A DNA stretch of 64,000 nt from Anaeromyxobacter terrae. Its GTDB lineage: Bacteria > Myxococcota > Myxococcia > Myxococcales > Anaeromyxobacteraceae. Location of the stretch: the NCBI RefSeq assembly GCF_022690685.1, contig NZ_JALCYY010000011.1, positions 1 to 64,000 on the forward strand, given 5' to 3'. The translations under genes were made by a program, and so were the position numbers. Within the stretch, counting starts at the first letter, position 1. Each line of letters starts with the position of its first letter. Shown here in pieces: positions 16,427 to 25,800 of the stretch. The notes beneath the pieces are model-generated. The model saw only the letters and a program-made list of their open reading frames with translations. It ran no database searches and was not told the DNA's origin.

Positions 16427-18352
16427 TCACGCCTGGCGCAGGAACTTCCTGCGCACGCTCGTCTGGGCACGGCCGATGAGCCCGAAGGCCTCCTCGAGGA
16501 ACCGCTGCTCGAGGGTGGAGATCTCGTGCGTGCTGATGAGGTTGTCGGCGGGCACGCCCCCGCTCCCGAGCGCCGCCACCTGCCGGGCGAGCCGCAGCTG
16601 CATGAGGAACGAGTACGCGTGCTTCATGTCGAGGCAGACCCGCGCGTCCACGTCGCCCTGCTGCGAGAGCTTCCGCAGCCGCTCGAGCGTGCTGGTCGCG
16701 CCGACGCCGTGCCACAGCCCCTGCAGACGCGTCAGCTCGCAGATGCGAGCGATGGGTTGCTTGATGTCGAACACGTCCTCGCGGCTCCCGCGCGTCTCCA
16801 CGGAGATCCGCCCGAAGAGCCCGACGGGCAGCTCCTTGTCCACCACCGCCTGCGCGAGGAGGTTGAAGAACATCCCGGGCCTGGGCGCGAGCAGCTGGGT
16901 CACGTGGCCGCGGAGCTCCTCGGCGAGCGCGAGGTCTCCGTGGACCTCCCGGAAGTCGAAGAAGATGCTGGAGTTGAGCACCGCCTCCGGCTCCGGAACC
17001 CTCACCCACCTCCGGAAGTGCTCCTTCCAGACGGACAGCGGCTGACACCACTCCCGGTTGCTCGCCATCACCTCGCCGTCGCAGTACTCGACCCCGACCT
17101 CCTTCAGCCACGTGCAGACGCGCTCGCCGAGCCGGGGGAAGTACTCCTCCGCCGCCGCCTCTCGCCCCGGGACGTCGGCGAACACGAGCGCGTTGTCCTG
17201 GTCGGTCACGAGGGTCTGCTCTCGCCGCCCCTCGCTCCCGAGGGCGAGGAACACGAACGGCGCGGGGGGAGGGCCCATCTCGGCGAGCGCCATGTCGAGC
17301 ACGCGCCTGACCGTGGCGTCGGACACCGCGCTGATGAGCCAGGTCAAGCTGTCGACCCGCGCCCCCTCGAGCATGAGCGCGCGGACGAGGCGGGGCAGGC
17401 GCGCCCGCTTCTCGGCGAGGTCCTTGCGGAGCCGGGTCTGGGCGATGTCTCGCAGGTACTCGAGCGGCGAGCTCCCGTGCGCGACGAGCAGGTCGTCGTC
17501 CGCGAGCAGCCCGACGATCTCGCCGCGATCTCCCGCGACCGGGAGCGAGCGGACGCCGGAGCGCACCATCACCTCCATCGCCGCAGCGAGCGGCAGCCCC
17601 GCCGCCATCGGCTCGCCGGCGGCGGTCATGACCTCCGAGACGGGCCGCGCCGCGTCGAGGCCGCTCGCGAGCGCTCGCGTGACGAGGTCTCGCTCGCTCA
17701 CGAGCCCCACGAGCGCGCCGCCCGCGTCGCGCACGAGGAGCGTGTGGCAGCGCCGGACGGCCATCCGCTGCGCGACCTCCCGCACCGACTCCTCGCGCGA
17801 GCACCAGCCCACCTCCCGGTCGCAGATCTCCCCCACCGTGCGGCTGAAGCCGACGGAGTCCGGGTCGGGCGAGGTGAGGAGCCACTTCTGGCGCAGCCGC
17901 ACCCCCACGCGCTCCAGCATGCGCGGCCCGAGGCTCTCGGCGAAGAAGTCGTGGAACTCGCGATGCCTCGCGCAGGCCTCGAGGAAGAGGGCGCCCGGCA
18001 CGGCGTAGAGGAAGGTGTCCTCCAGCGCACGCACCGTGAACAAGGCGATGCCGCCGTTCGTCAGGACGCACGCGCCGCCGTAGGTCTGGCCGAGGCCGAC
18101 GGCGCGCGGCTGGGAGGCGGGCGTGGCCGCGTCGTCGAGGAGCTCGAGGGACCCCTTCATGACGACGTAGACGTCGGACACCGCCGACTGTCCCTGGGCG
18201 AAGAGCGTGCTCCCCCTCGGGTGGTACTCGATGCTCAGCGCGTCGCTGATGCGCTCGAGGTCCGCGTCCGGGAGGAAGTCGAACGGCGTGACCGAGCGCA
18301 GGAACTGGAACGCCGGGCTTCCCGTCACGAAGTGGAGGAGGCGATCGAGCAT
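16427..18352 (-). CDS. cNMP-binding/CBS/DUF294 nucleotidyltransferase-like signalling protein
   Basis: 641 residues from the ATG at 18352 (MLDRLLHFV); upstream codons in the frame have no family similarity. Order: cyclic-nucleotide-binding-type domain (about 20-130), two CBS repeats (about 165-290; VREVAQRMAVRRCHTLLVRD begins the first), a DUF294 nucleotidyltransferase fold with GSEGRREQTLVTDQDNALVF (about 370-389, like the GlnD active site), and a C-terminal DUF294 helical domain. It is soluble. It probably senses a nucleotide and adjusts a partner, perhaps the exonuclease encoded 11 bases downstream. In other bacteria such proteins often sit by acetate or solute symporters; none is seen here. 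Confidence 0.88.
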   Translation of the reverse strand: MLDRLLHFVTGSPAFQFLRSVTPFDFLPDADLERISDALSIEYHPRGSTLFAQGQSAVSDVYVVMKGSLELLDDAATPASQPRAVGLGQTYGGACVLTNGGIALFTVRALEDTFLYAVPGALFLEACARHREFHDFFAESLGPRMLERVGVRLRQKWLLTSPDPDSVGFSRTVGEICDREVGWCSREESVREVAQRMAVRRCHTLLVRDAGGALVGLVSERDLVTRALASGLDAARPVSEVMTAAGEPMAAGLPLAAAMEVMVRSGVRSLPVAGDRGEIVGLLADDDLLVAHGSSPLEYLRDIAQTRLRKDLAEKRARLPRLVRALMLEGARVDSLTWLISAVSDATVRRVLDMALAEMGPPPAPFVFLALGSEGRREQTLVTDQDNALVFADVPGREAAAEEYFPRLGERVCTWLKEVGVEYCDGEVMASNREWCQPLSVWKEHFRRWVRVPEPEAVLNSSIFFDFREVHGDLALAEELRGHVTQLLAPRPGMFFNLLAQAVVDKELPVGLFGRISVETRGSREDVFDIKQPIARICELTRLQGLWHGVGATSTLERLRKLSQQGDVDARVCLDMKHAYSFLMQLRLARQVAALGSGGVPADNLISTHEISTLEQRFLEEAFGLIGRAQTSVRRKFLRQA

Positions 18353-18503
18353 CGGCGGTCTCTGCCAGCCCCCGTCCTTCGTGGCCTGCGACGATCTGTC
18401 GAGCGCGGCGATTATCCCAGCCTGCAGCGCGCCTCCACAACCCCTCGTTGATCCGCCTTCGCGGGTCGGCCAGAATCCCGCCACCGCCGGTCCCGGAGCG
18501 CTC

Positions 18504-20243
18504 TTGACCCTGAAGCTCAAGCTGCAGCTGGCCATCTCCGTCGCGGTGCTGGTCACCGCGGGTGTCCTCGCCGGCTACGCCGTCGGGAGCATCCGCTCGC
18601 GGGCCGCGGACGACATCGCGCGCATCCGGGCGGAGAAGACCGCGCAGGTGAAGCAGGACCTCTCCGACAAGGTGAACACGGTCTACGCGCTCATCGACGC
18701 GCAGTACCGGGAGGCCGCGGACGAGCGCTACCTCGAGCAGAAGTACGGCCAGCGCCTCGAGGCGATCCTCGACGTCGCGGGCGCGACGCTCCGCGAGCAC
18801 GTCGCGCGGGCGCGCCGGGGCGAGGTGACGGTCGCGCGGGCGCAGGCGGACGCGCTCGAGACGCTCCGGGCGATGCGGTTCGACGGTGGCAAGGGGTACC
18901 TCTGGATCAACACCGTCGGCCGGCCCTACCCGACGATGCTGATGCACCCCCTCGTCCCGAGGCTCGAGGGGACGGTCCTCGACGCGCCCGAGTTCGACTG
19001 CGCCGGCGACGAGAACCGGAACCTCTTCCAGCTCGCCGTCGAGCTCACCGCCGCGCGCGGCGAGGGCTTCATCCGGTACAGCTGGCCCGAGCCGGACGGA
19101 AACGCGCTCCTGCCGCGCATGCCCAAGTTCTCCTACGTCCGCCTCTTCAAGGAGTGGGGCTGGGTGGTCGGCACCGGCATCTACGTCGACGAGGCGGTGC
19201 GAGAGAAGCTCGCGGAGATCACCTCGGGCATCCGCAAGATCCGCTACGGCTCGGAGTACTTCTGGATCAGCACCGCCGAGTCGCCCGTCCCGCGGATGGT
19301 GATGCATCCCATCCGCCCCGGCCTCGACGGCCAGCCGATGGACGCGAAGGAGTTCGAGCTCGTGGTGAACGGCCGGGCGCAGAACCTGTTCTCGGCGTTC
19401 CGGGACATCTCCTGGAAGACCGGCGAAGGCTTCGTGGAGTATCCCTGGCCGAAGCCGACGGCGGAGGGGACCCCCGGGGCTGCGGCGCCGAAGATCTCGT
19501 TCGTGAAGCGCTACCGGCCGCTCGACTGGATCATCGGAACCGGCCGGTACGTGGACGACATCGAGGTCGCGATCGCCGAGAAGACCGCGGCCGCGGAGGA
19601 GCAGGTCGGCGCCCTCGTCCGCCGCATCATGCTCGCCTCGCTCGTGGTCGTGGTCCTGGCGGTGGCCGGGGTGAGCTTCCTCGCCGCCACCCTGACGAGG
19701 CCCCTCGCCAAGCTGGTTGGCCTGTCCCGTGAGCTCGCGGACGACGAGCAGCACCTGTCGCGCCGGATCGGCCTGCGCTCGAAGGACGAGATCGGCCAGC
19801 TCGCCGCCGAGTTCGATCACATGGCGGAGCGGGTCGAGGCGAGCTTCCGCGACGTCCGCGAGCAGCGCGAGCTCCTCCAGAGCGTCCTGTCGAACGTCCC
19901 GCACTCCATCTACTGGAAGGATCGTCGCTCCGTTTACCTCGGGTGCAACGATCGGTTCGCGCAGCGGTTCGGCCTCCCCTCGACCGACGCGATCGTGGGG
20001 AAGACGGACGCGCAGCTCGGCTGGAGCGACGAGCAGCGCGCGCGCCTGGCGGAGCGGGACCGGGGCGTCATGGACGCCGGAGCGCCTCTGCTCGACGAGC
20101 GCGAGACCCTGCGCGACGCGTCCGGGCGGGACATCGACTGCCTGGCGAGCCGGGTGCCGCTGCGCGACCAGGCCGGGAACCTCATCGGCATGCTCGGCGT
20201 GTTCGTCGCGATCCCGCCGGACGACCGCGCGCTGAGCGCGTGA
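18504..20243 (+). CDS. Double-Cache, HAMP, PAS membrane sensor without output domain
   Basis: 579 residues from a TTG start at 18504 with GGAG about 7 bases upstream; no better ATG or GTG fits the first membrane helix. Order: membrane helix (about 8-30), two consecutive single-Cache (dCache/sCache_2-type) domains with repeated motifs GYLWINTVGRPYPTMLMHP and EYFWISTAESPVPRMVMHP, second helix (about 375-397), HAMP, then a PAS domain (about 458-570). The protein ends 8 residues after the PAS domain, with no kinase, GGDEF, EAL or methyl-accepting domain. Ends are open and no frameshifted continuation was seen in the next 40 bases. It is divergent from the DUF294 gene and could signal through protein contact. 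Confidence 0.8.
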   Translation: MTLKLKLQLAISVAVLVTAGVLAGYAVGSIRSRAADDIARIRAEKTAQVKQDLSDKVNTVYALIDAQYREAADERYLEQKYGQRLEAILDVAGATLREHVARARRGEVTVARAQADALETLRAMRFDGGKGYLWINTVGRPYPTMLMHPLVPRLEGTVLDAPEFDCAGDENRNLFQLAVELTAARGEGFIRYSWPEPDGNALLPRMPKFSYVRLFKEWGWVVGTGIYVDEAVREKLAEITSGIRKIRYGSEYFWISTAESPVPRMVMHPIRPGLDGQPMDAKEFELVVNGRAQNLFSAFRDISWKTGEGFVEYPWPKPTAEGTPGAAAPKISFVKRYRPLDWIIGTGRYVDDIEVAIAEKTAAAEEQVGALVRRIMLASLVVVVLAVAGVSFLAATLTRPLAKLVGLSRELADDEQHLSRRIGLRSKDEIGQLAAEFDHMAERVEASFRDVREQRELLQSVLSNVPHSIYWKDRRSVYLGCNDRFAQRFGLPSTDAIVGKTDAQLGWSDEQRARLAERDRGVMDAGAPLLDERETLRDASGRDIDCLASRVPLRDQAGNLIGMLGVFVAIPPDDRALSA

Positions 20244-20279
20244 GGAGCCCGCGCGGGCGGTCCCGGCGCGCTCGGGCGC

Positions 20280-20762
20280 TCACCCGCTGGCGACCCGGTA
20301 GAACGCCCCCAGGATCGCGCCGAACACCGCGTGCGCGGCGAGCGCGCTGAGCGGCGTCCGGACTCCGTAGTTGAGCGCCAGGAAGCCGGGCGGCTCGAGC
20401 TGGCGCGTCACGGTCGGCCCGTGCGTCTCGCTCGCCATGCGGGGGTGCAGGTCAGGCAGGATCCGCATCCCGGCGGTGAGGACGAAGGCGGCGTGCACGA
20501 GGCCGATGCTCGCGCCGAGCCACCAGGTGGCCCGGCCCCACGCCTCGAACGCTGCGACGTACAGGAGCGAGAAGACCCAGCCGTTCACCAGGTGGACGGC
20601 GAAGCCGAGGAGCTTCGCGCGATCGCGGCTCGGCGTGAACATCGTGCCGAGCATGTAGGGCAGGTTCATGCGCGTGAGGCGCAGCCCCTGGGTGCCCGAC
20701 ATGATCGTCGTGAGGACGATCGTGGCGACGAAGCCCCAGAGCAGCCAGCTCCCGACGCTCAT
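20280..20762 (-). CDS. Small integral membrane protein, unknown function
   Basis: 160 residues from an ATG that overlaps the stop of the glucan hydrolase gene (20759-20762), so it is translationally coupled to it. About four hydrophobic helices are visible (WLLWGFVATIVLTTIMSG; LGFAVHLVNGWVFSLLYVAA; WLGASIGLVHAAFVLTAG; AHAVFGAILGAFYRVA). It carries an internal MHP-like segment ILPDLHPRM. No family is recognised with certainty. The coupling suggests a role linked to the GH15 enzyme or to shared expression only. Confidence 0.75.
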   Translation of the reverse strand: MSVGSWLLWGFVATIVLTTIMSGTQGLRLTRMNLPYMLGTMFTPSRDRAKLLGFAVHLVNGWVFSLLYVAAFEAWGRATWWLGASIGLVHAAFVLTAGMRILPDLHPRMASETHGPTVTRQLEPPGFLALNYGVRTPLSALAAHAVFGAILGAFYRVASG

Positions 20763-22609
20763 GCGCCCGCCTCCTCGAGCTCCGCGCGCGACCGCACTGC
20801 GTGCGGGAGCGTCCCCTCGCCCCGGAGCCGCTGCTCGAGCGAGAGCGCCGCGTTGATGAGCCCGACGTGCGTGAACGCCTGGGGGAAGTTGCCGAGCGCC
20901 TCGCCCGTCACGGGATCGATCTCCTCCGCGAAGAGCCCCACGTCGTTCGAGAAGCGGCAGAGCCGCTCGAACGTGTCGCGCGCCTCCTGGGCGCTGCCCG
21001 CGCCGAGCGCCAGCACCTCCACGCCCCAGAAGCTGCAGATCCCGAACGCGCCCTCGCCGGGAGAGTCGCCGCTCCGGTAGCGGTAGAGGAGGCCGTCGCG
21101 TGCGCCGAGCCGCTCGCGGATCCGCGAGAACGTCGCGCGCATGCGCTCCGAGCGCGCGTCCTCGAACCCGTACCAGGCGAGGAGCAGCAGCGCCGCGTCG
21201 AGCTCCTCGCCGCCGAGCCGCGCGGTGTAGCTCCCGAGCCGCGCGCTCCAGGCGTGCTCCTCCACGTCGCGCCGGATCGCCGCCCGGCTCCGCTCGAACA
21301 GCTCGACCGGCGCGCTGCAGAGGTGGCCCTTCGCGTGCAGCTCGAGGAGCCGATCGAGCGCGGTCCAGCACAGCACGCGCGAGTGCGTGTTGTGCCCCCT
21401 CCCGGAGCGCGGCTCCCAGATCCCCTCGTCCGGACCCTGCCAGCTCCGGCACACCTGGTCCCCGAGCGCGCAGAGCATCCGCTGCGTCTCGCGGTCGAGC
21501 GTCCCGCCGCTCCGGACGAAGTGGGTCACCGCGTCGATCACCTCTCCGTAGACGTCGAGCTGGAGCTGATCCGCCGCGCCGTTCCCGACCCGCACCGGGC
21601 GCGACCCGCGGTGACCCGCGAGGTGATCGAGCGTGCGCTCGCGCGCGGGGGCGTTCCCGTGCACGTCATAGAGGACCCGCAGCTCGGGCTGGGTGAGCCG
21701 CGTCGAGTGGAGGAGCCAGCTCACGAACGCCTCGGCCTCGTCGCGGAAGCCGAGCCCGAACAGCGCGCGCACCGTGAGCGCCGCGTCGCGGAGCCAGCAG
21801 AAGCGGTAATCCCAGTTGAGCTCGCCGCCCACGCGCTCGGGGAGCGAGGTCGTCGCCGCCGCGACCACGGCCCCCGACGGCGCGTACACGAGGAGCTTCA
21901 GCGCGAGCGCGCTCCGTACCACCGCCTCGCGCGCGGGCCCGTCGTACCGGAGCTGCCCGACCCAGCCCTGCCACCAGCGGACGGTGCGCGCGAGCGCCTC
22001 GCGCGTGGGCGCTCCGAGCGGCGGCAGGATCGCGGGCCACTCGTCGGCGTACGAGAGCGAGAGGTGCCGCGTCTCGCCGGCGCGCAGCACCGCTCTCCCC
22101 GTCGCGCGGGCGGCCCCATCGATCGCGAGCGGGAGGTCCGCCCGGAGCGTGAGGAGACCCGACCGCGTCTCCGCGCGGAGGCCGAGCTCGCCGGCGTCCC
22201 GCAGCCTGGGCCGCTCCCGGCCGTAGTCCGGGCGCGGCTCGAAGACGGTCGCGAGCTCCACCGATCCGCCCTCACAGCTGACCAGCCGGACCAGCTCGTG
22301 GTCCGGCAGGAGCAGCCGCCGCTGCTCCTCCGGCGAGGCGACCGGCATGAAGTCCGTGACGGTCAGCGCGCCCGAGGCGGTGACGAAGCGCGTCTCCAGG
22401 ACGTTCGTGCCCGGCAGGTAGCGGCGCTCCGACCGGAAGGGCGCGGTGGGGGCGAGGGTCCAGCGGCCGGCGGCGTCGTCGACGAGCGCGGCGAAGACCG
22501 AGGGGCTGTCGAAGCGGGGCCAGCACAGCCAGTCGACCGAGCCGCCGCGTGACACGAGCGCGGCCGCCCGCCCGTTCCCGATCGCCGCGTGATCGCCGAT
22601 CCGCTCCAC
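20759..22609 (-). CDS. GH15 glucoamylase/trehalase-type glycoside hydrolase
   Basis: A 616-residue cytosolic glucan hydrolase (no signal peptide). The N-terminal beta-sandwich begins IGDHAAIGNGRAAALVSRGGSVDWLC-like (IGDHAAIGNGRAAALVSR quoted), followed by an (alpha/alpha)6 barrel with LNWDYRFCWLRDAALTVRAL, the general-acid region GPDEGIWEPR (near 390), and the C-terminal GNFPQAFTHVGLINAALSL with the catalytic-base region. Family members hydrolyse maltooligosaccharides, isomaltose or trehalose. With the GH13 enzyme at 56356 it suggests storage-glucan turnover. Next gene overlaps by 4 bases. Confidence 0.92.
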   Translation of the reverse strand: MERIGDHAAIGNGRAAALVSRGGSVDWLCWPRFDSPSVFAALVDDAAGRWTLAPTAPFRSERRYLPGTNVLETRFVTASGALTVTDFMPVASPEEQRRLLLPDHELVRLVSCEGGSVELATVFEPRPDYGRERPRLRDAGELGLRAETRSGLLTLRADLPLAIDGAARATGRAVLRAGETRHLSLSYADEWPAILPPLGAPTREALARTVRWWQGWVGQLRYDGPAREAVVRSALALKLLVYAPSGAVVAAATTSLPERVGGELNWDYRFCWLRDAALTVRALFGLGFRDEAEAFVSWLLHSTRLTQPELRVLYDVHGNAPARERTLDHLAGHRGSRPVRVGNGAADQLQLDVYGEVIDAVTHFVRSGGTLDRETQRMLCALGDQVCRSWQGPDEGIWEPRSGRGHNTHSRVLCWTALDRLLELHAKGHLCSAPVELFERSRAAIRRDVEEHAWSARLGSYTARLGGEELDAALLLLAWYGFEDARSERMRATFSRIRERLGARDGLLYRYRSGDSPGEGAFGICSFWGVEVLALGAGSAQEARDTFERLCRFSNDVGLFAEEIDPVTGEALGNFPQAFTHVGLINAALSLEQRLRGEGTLPHAVRSRAELEEAGA

Positions 22610-22846
22610 GCCTGGCCTCCCCAGGAGAGACGCACGGAGCCGTGCTCTGGTGACGACGCGAGCCCATTGAGCTGCTAAGGCCCTCCCCGTCTTTCGGATC
22701 CGCGTCGATGTTCGCCGCCGCTGCAGGTACCCGTCGAAGCGTGAACCCGCTTACGGCCTCCGAAATCCGAAATTTCCCACGAGATTCTTGCGTTTTCGTG
22801 ATGTTGAGCAAGCAGACCTCAACGCGGCTCAGCAGAGGGTGGTCGT

Positions 22847-25800
22847 GTGTTCGCAGAGCTGCAGCAAGGGGAAACGGGGGCGCGCGCGCCTTTCGTGGGA
22901 CGGCAGGAGGAGGCGAGTCGCCTATGTGACGCGCTCGCGCCCGTCCTGTCCGGCGAAGGTTGCCGCGCGGTTCTGATTCTCGCCCCCACCGGCGGAGGCA
23001 AGACCGCATTCGTCGAGCATCTCGCGCCCACCCTGGAGTCACGAAGGGCGGTCGTCGTAGCCGGCAAGTTCGACCAGGTCGTTCGCGACATTCCTTACGC
23101 CGCCCTCATCGATGCCCTGCGGGCGTGGCTGCGCCGCGCCTCCGTGCTGCCGCCTCGGGAGTTCGAGCAGGTGCGGCAGGATCTCAGGCAGCGCCTGGGC
23201 GCCTCGGCGCCAGTCTTGGGCGGTCTCCTCCCGGAGCTCTCGATGTTCCTCGGGGATCTGCCGGGCGCGCCCACGCTCGGCATCCGGGAGGACCGCAACC
23301 GGTTTCAGTTCGCCGTCCTGGCGCTCCTCCACGCCATGACCGACGGCGGCCGGGCCTGCCTCCTCTTCCTCGACGATCTGCAGTGGGCGGATGCGGCGAC
23401 GCTCGCCCTCATCGTACGGATATGTCTCGATTCCGGCCTGCCGCGGGTCGGCTTCGTGCTGACCCACCGCACCGACGACGAAGAGGCTCTCGCGCGCACG
23501 TCGCTCTCCTTGAGGCCATTGGCCGGAGCCGCGCCTTTGCTGACCCGTCTCGCGCTGCCCGCCCTGTCTGCCGGCGACATCGGAGCGATGATCCAGTTCT
23601 CCCGCCGCACCGCGGCCGGCCCGGGCGCGGCGCAGGCGTTGCTCGCGAGAACCGGCGGCAACCCGCTGTTCGTCACCGAGGTCCTCCGGTGGGAATCAGC
23701 GCCGGGCCCGGCTTCCCCGACCGGGCAGGACATCCCCGCGGCCGAGGACGTCTCCGGGCTGCTGCTGCGGCGCCTGAAGGACCTCGCCCCCGACGAGCAG
23801 GCGCTCCTCGGCACCGGTGCGATGATGGGATCGCACATCGAGTCCGCGTTGCTGGCGGCGGTCCTCGACCGGGATGAGCGCTCGGTGCGATCCCTCCTCG
23901 AGCAGGCGGTGCGCGACGCCGTTCTGGTCCGCGAGGACGGGAACGGCACGGTCGCCTATCGGTTCCGCCACGACGAGTTGAGACAAGCCGCGCTCGACCT
24001 GGTCCCGGCGGCGCGGCAGCCATCGCTGCACGCGCGTCTCGGCCAGATCCTCGGCGACCGGGTCGTGGGCGGCGATGCGGCCGTCGCGTTCGAGGCCGCG
24101 TTTCACCTTCACCTCGCCGGCACGGACGGCGTGCGAGACGATCAGCGCCTCCTCGCCGCCACGGTCGACCTCGCCTGCGCCCGGCGCGCCCGCCGCGCCG
24201 CCGCCGAGCGCTCCGCGTATGAGCATGCCTCCCGCGCCTGCAGGATCCTGGGCGAGTGGGGCTGGAGCGCAGCATACGAGCTCACGCTCGAAGCCCACAC
24301 CGAAGCGGCGTGCGCGGCGTTCGCCGTCGGGGCCGCCGAGGATTTCCGTCGCCTCGCGCACGTCGTCAAGGAGCGTGCGCGCAGCTTCATGGACGAGCTC
24401 CCCATGCAGGAGGTCCTCGTCGTCGCGCTCACGGGCTCCGGCGACGTGCCGGCCGCGTTCGATCTGGTCTGCGAAGGCGCTCGCAGGTTCGGCCTCTCCC
24501 TCCCCAGCGAGCCCGGCGCCGATGACATCGCCGCCGCCGCCCGGAGGATCGACCTCGCTCTGGCGACCATGACCCCGGAGTGGCTGGCGAAGACGGATCA
24601 CGTCGACGATCCGTCCATCATCGCGCTGCTCCGGCTCCTCGGGCTCGGTAACGCGGCGGCCTACACCGCGCGCCCCCACCTGCTGCGGATGCTCGTCGCC
24701 CTCGAGCTCGACCTCTCGGCCCGGCATGGCTTCTCCGATGTCACGGCCCTGGCCCTCGCGTATCTCGGCGCATTGGACTGCGCCTCTCCGCAGACGGTCC
24801 GGCGGGGCATCGGAATCCGCGCGCGCGCCCTGGCGGCCGCCAAGCGCGTTTCGGACGGGGCGATCCTCGCGCGCACCCTGGACATCGTGCACGGCATGAC
24901 GTCCGCCTGGACCGGACCCCTGCGCGACGCAGTGACTCCACTGTGGGGAAACGCGCAGCTGGGCCTCGAGCACGGGGCGTTCGACTATGCCGGCTACAGC
25001 GCGCTCAAGAGCTGCTTCTTCGCGCTGCTCTCCGGCACGCCGCTCGACGAGGTCGCGAGCCGCCTCGATGCGTGGCGGCACACGCTGGGTGAGCTGGGGC
25101 AACGGCTGGCCCACGCCTACCTGTCGCGGGATCGTCAGGTGGTCGAGCTCCTCCGCAGACGAGCCACTGGGCAGACCCACGTCAGCGGCGAGTTCAGCGA
25201 TGAAGCGTCCTGCTGGAGAGACTACGACGCGCAGGACGACCACTACGGGGCCCTCTACCTCGCGGTGGGCAAGCTCCTCCTCGCCGCCGTCTTCGTGGAC
25301 CCTGCCGCGGCCTCCGAGGCGTCGGTCCGCCTGGCGCGGCACGCCAAGGGCGGCTACGGGCTGCCGCACCTCGAATTCGGCCGCTTCTACGCGGCCGTCT
25401 GCGCCTGGGACGCCGCTTACGCCGGCGTGATGGAACGCGCCGACGCGATGGAGCGCATCGATGAGACCCTCGCCGAGATCACCGACTGCGCCGAGCTCGT
25501 CCCGCCGACCTTCGCACACAAGCGCTGGCTTCTTCGCGCCCTCGCCGCCGATCTGCGCGGCGACACGTCCGAGGCGCTGAAGGCGTTCGATTCCGCGCTG
25601 GAAGGCGCCCGATCGTCGGGCTATCTCCACGAGGCCGGGCTCGCCGCCGACCGAGCGAGCCGGGTGTGCGCGCGCATCGGGCGCTGGGAGCAGGCCGAGG
25701 CGTATCGCGCCCGCGCCGATGAGGCGTGGACGGACTGGGGCGCCTCGGCGCGGACCCGCCGGTGCGCGGGCGTGGTGCCGACGCAGCGCGAGGCCGAGGC

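Noticed and set aside
16416-19904. A 1401-residue open frame on the minus strand continuing beyond the exonuclease start
   Set aside because: It is antisense to the double-Cache gene and out of frame with the DUF294 gene. Its Arg/Glu/Asp-rich composition is typical of GC-rich shadow frames, and the exonuclease has its own ribosome site at 16415.
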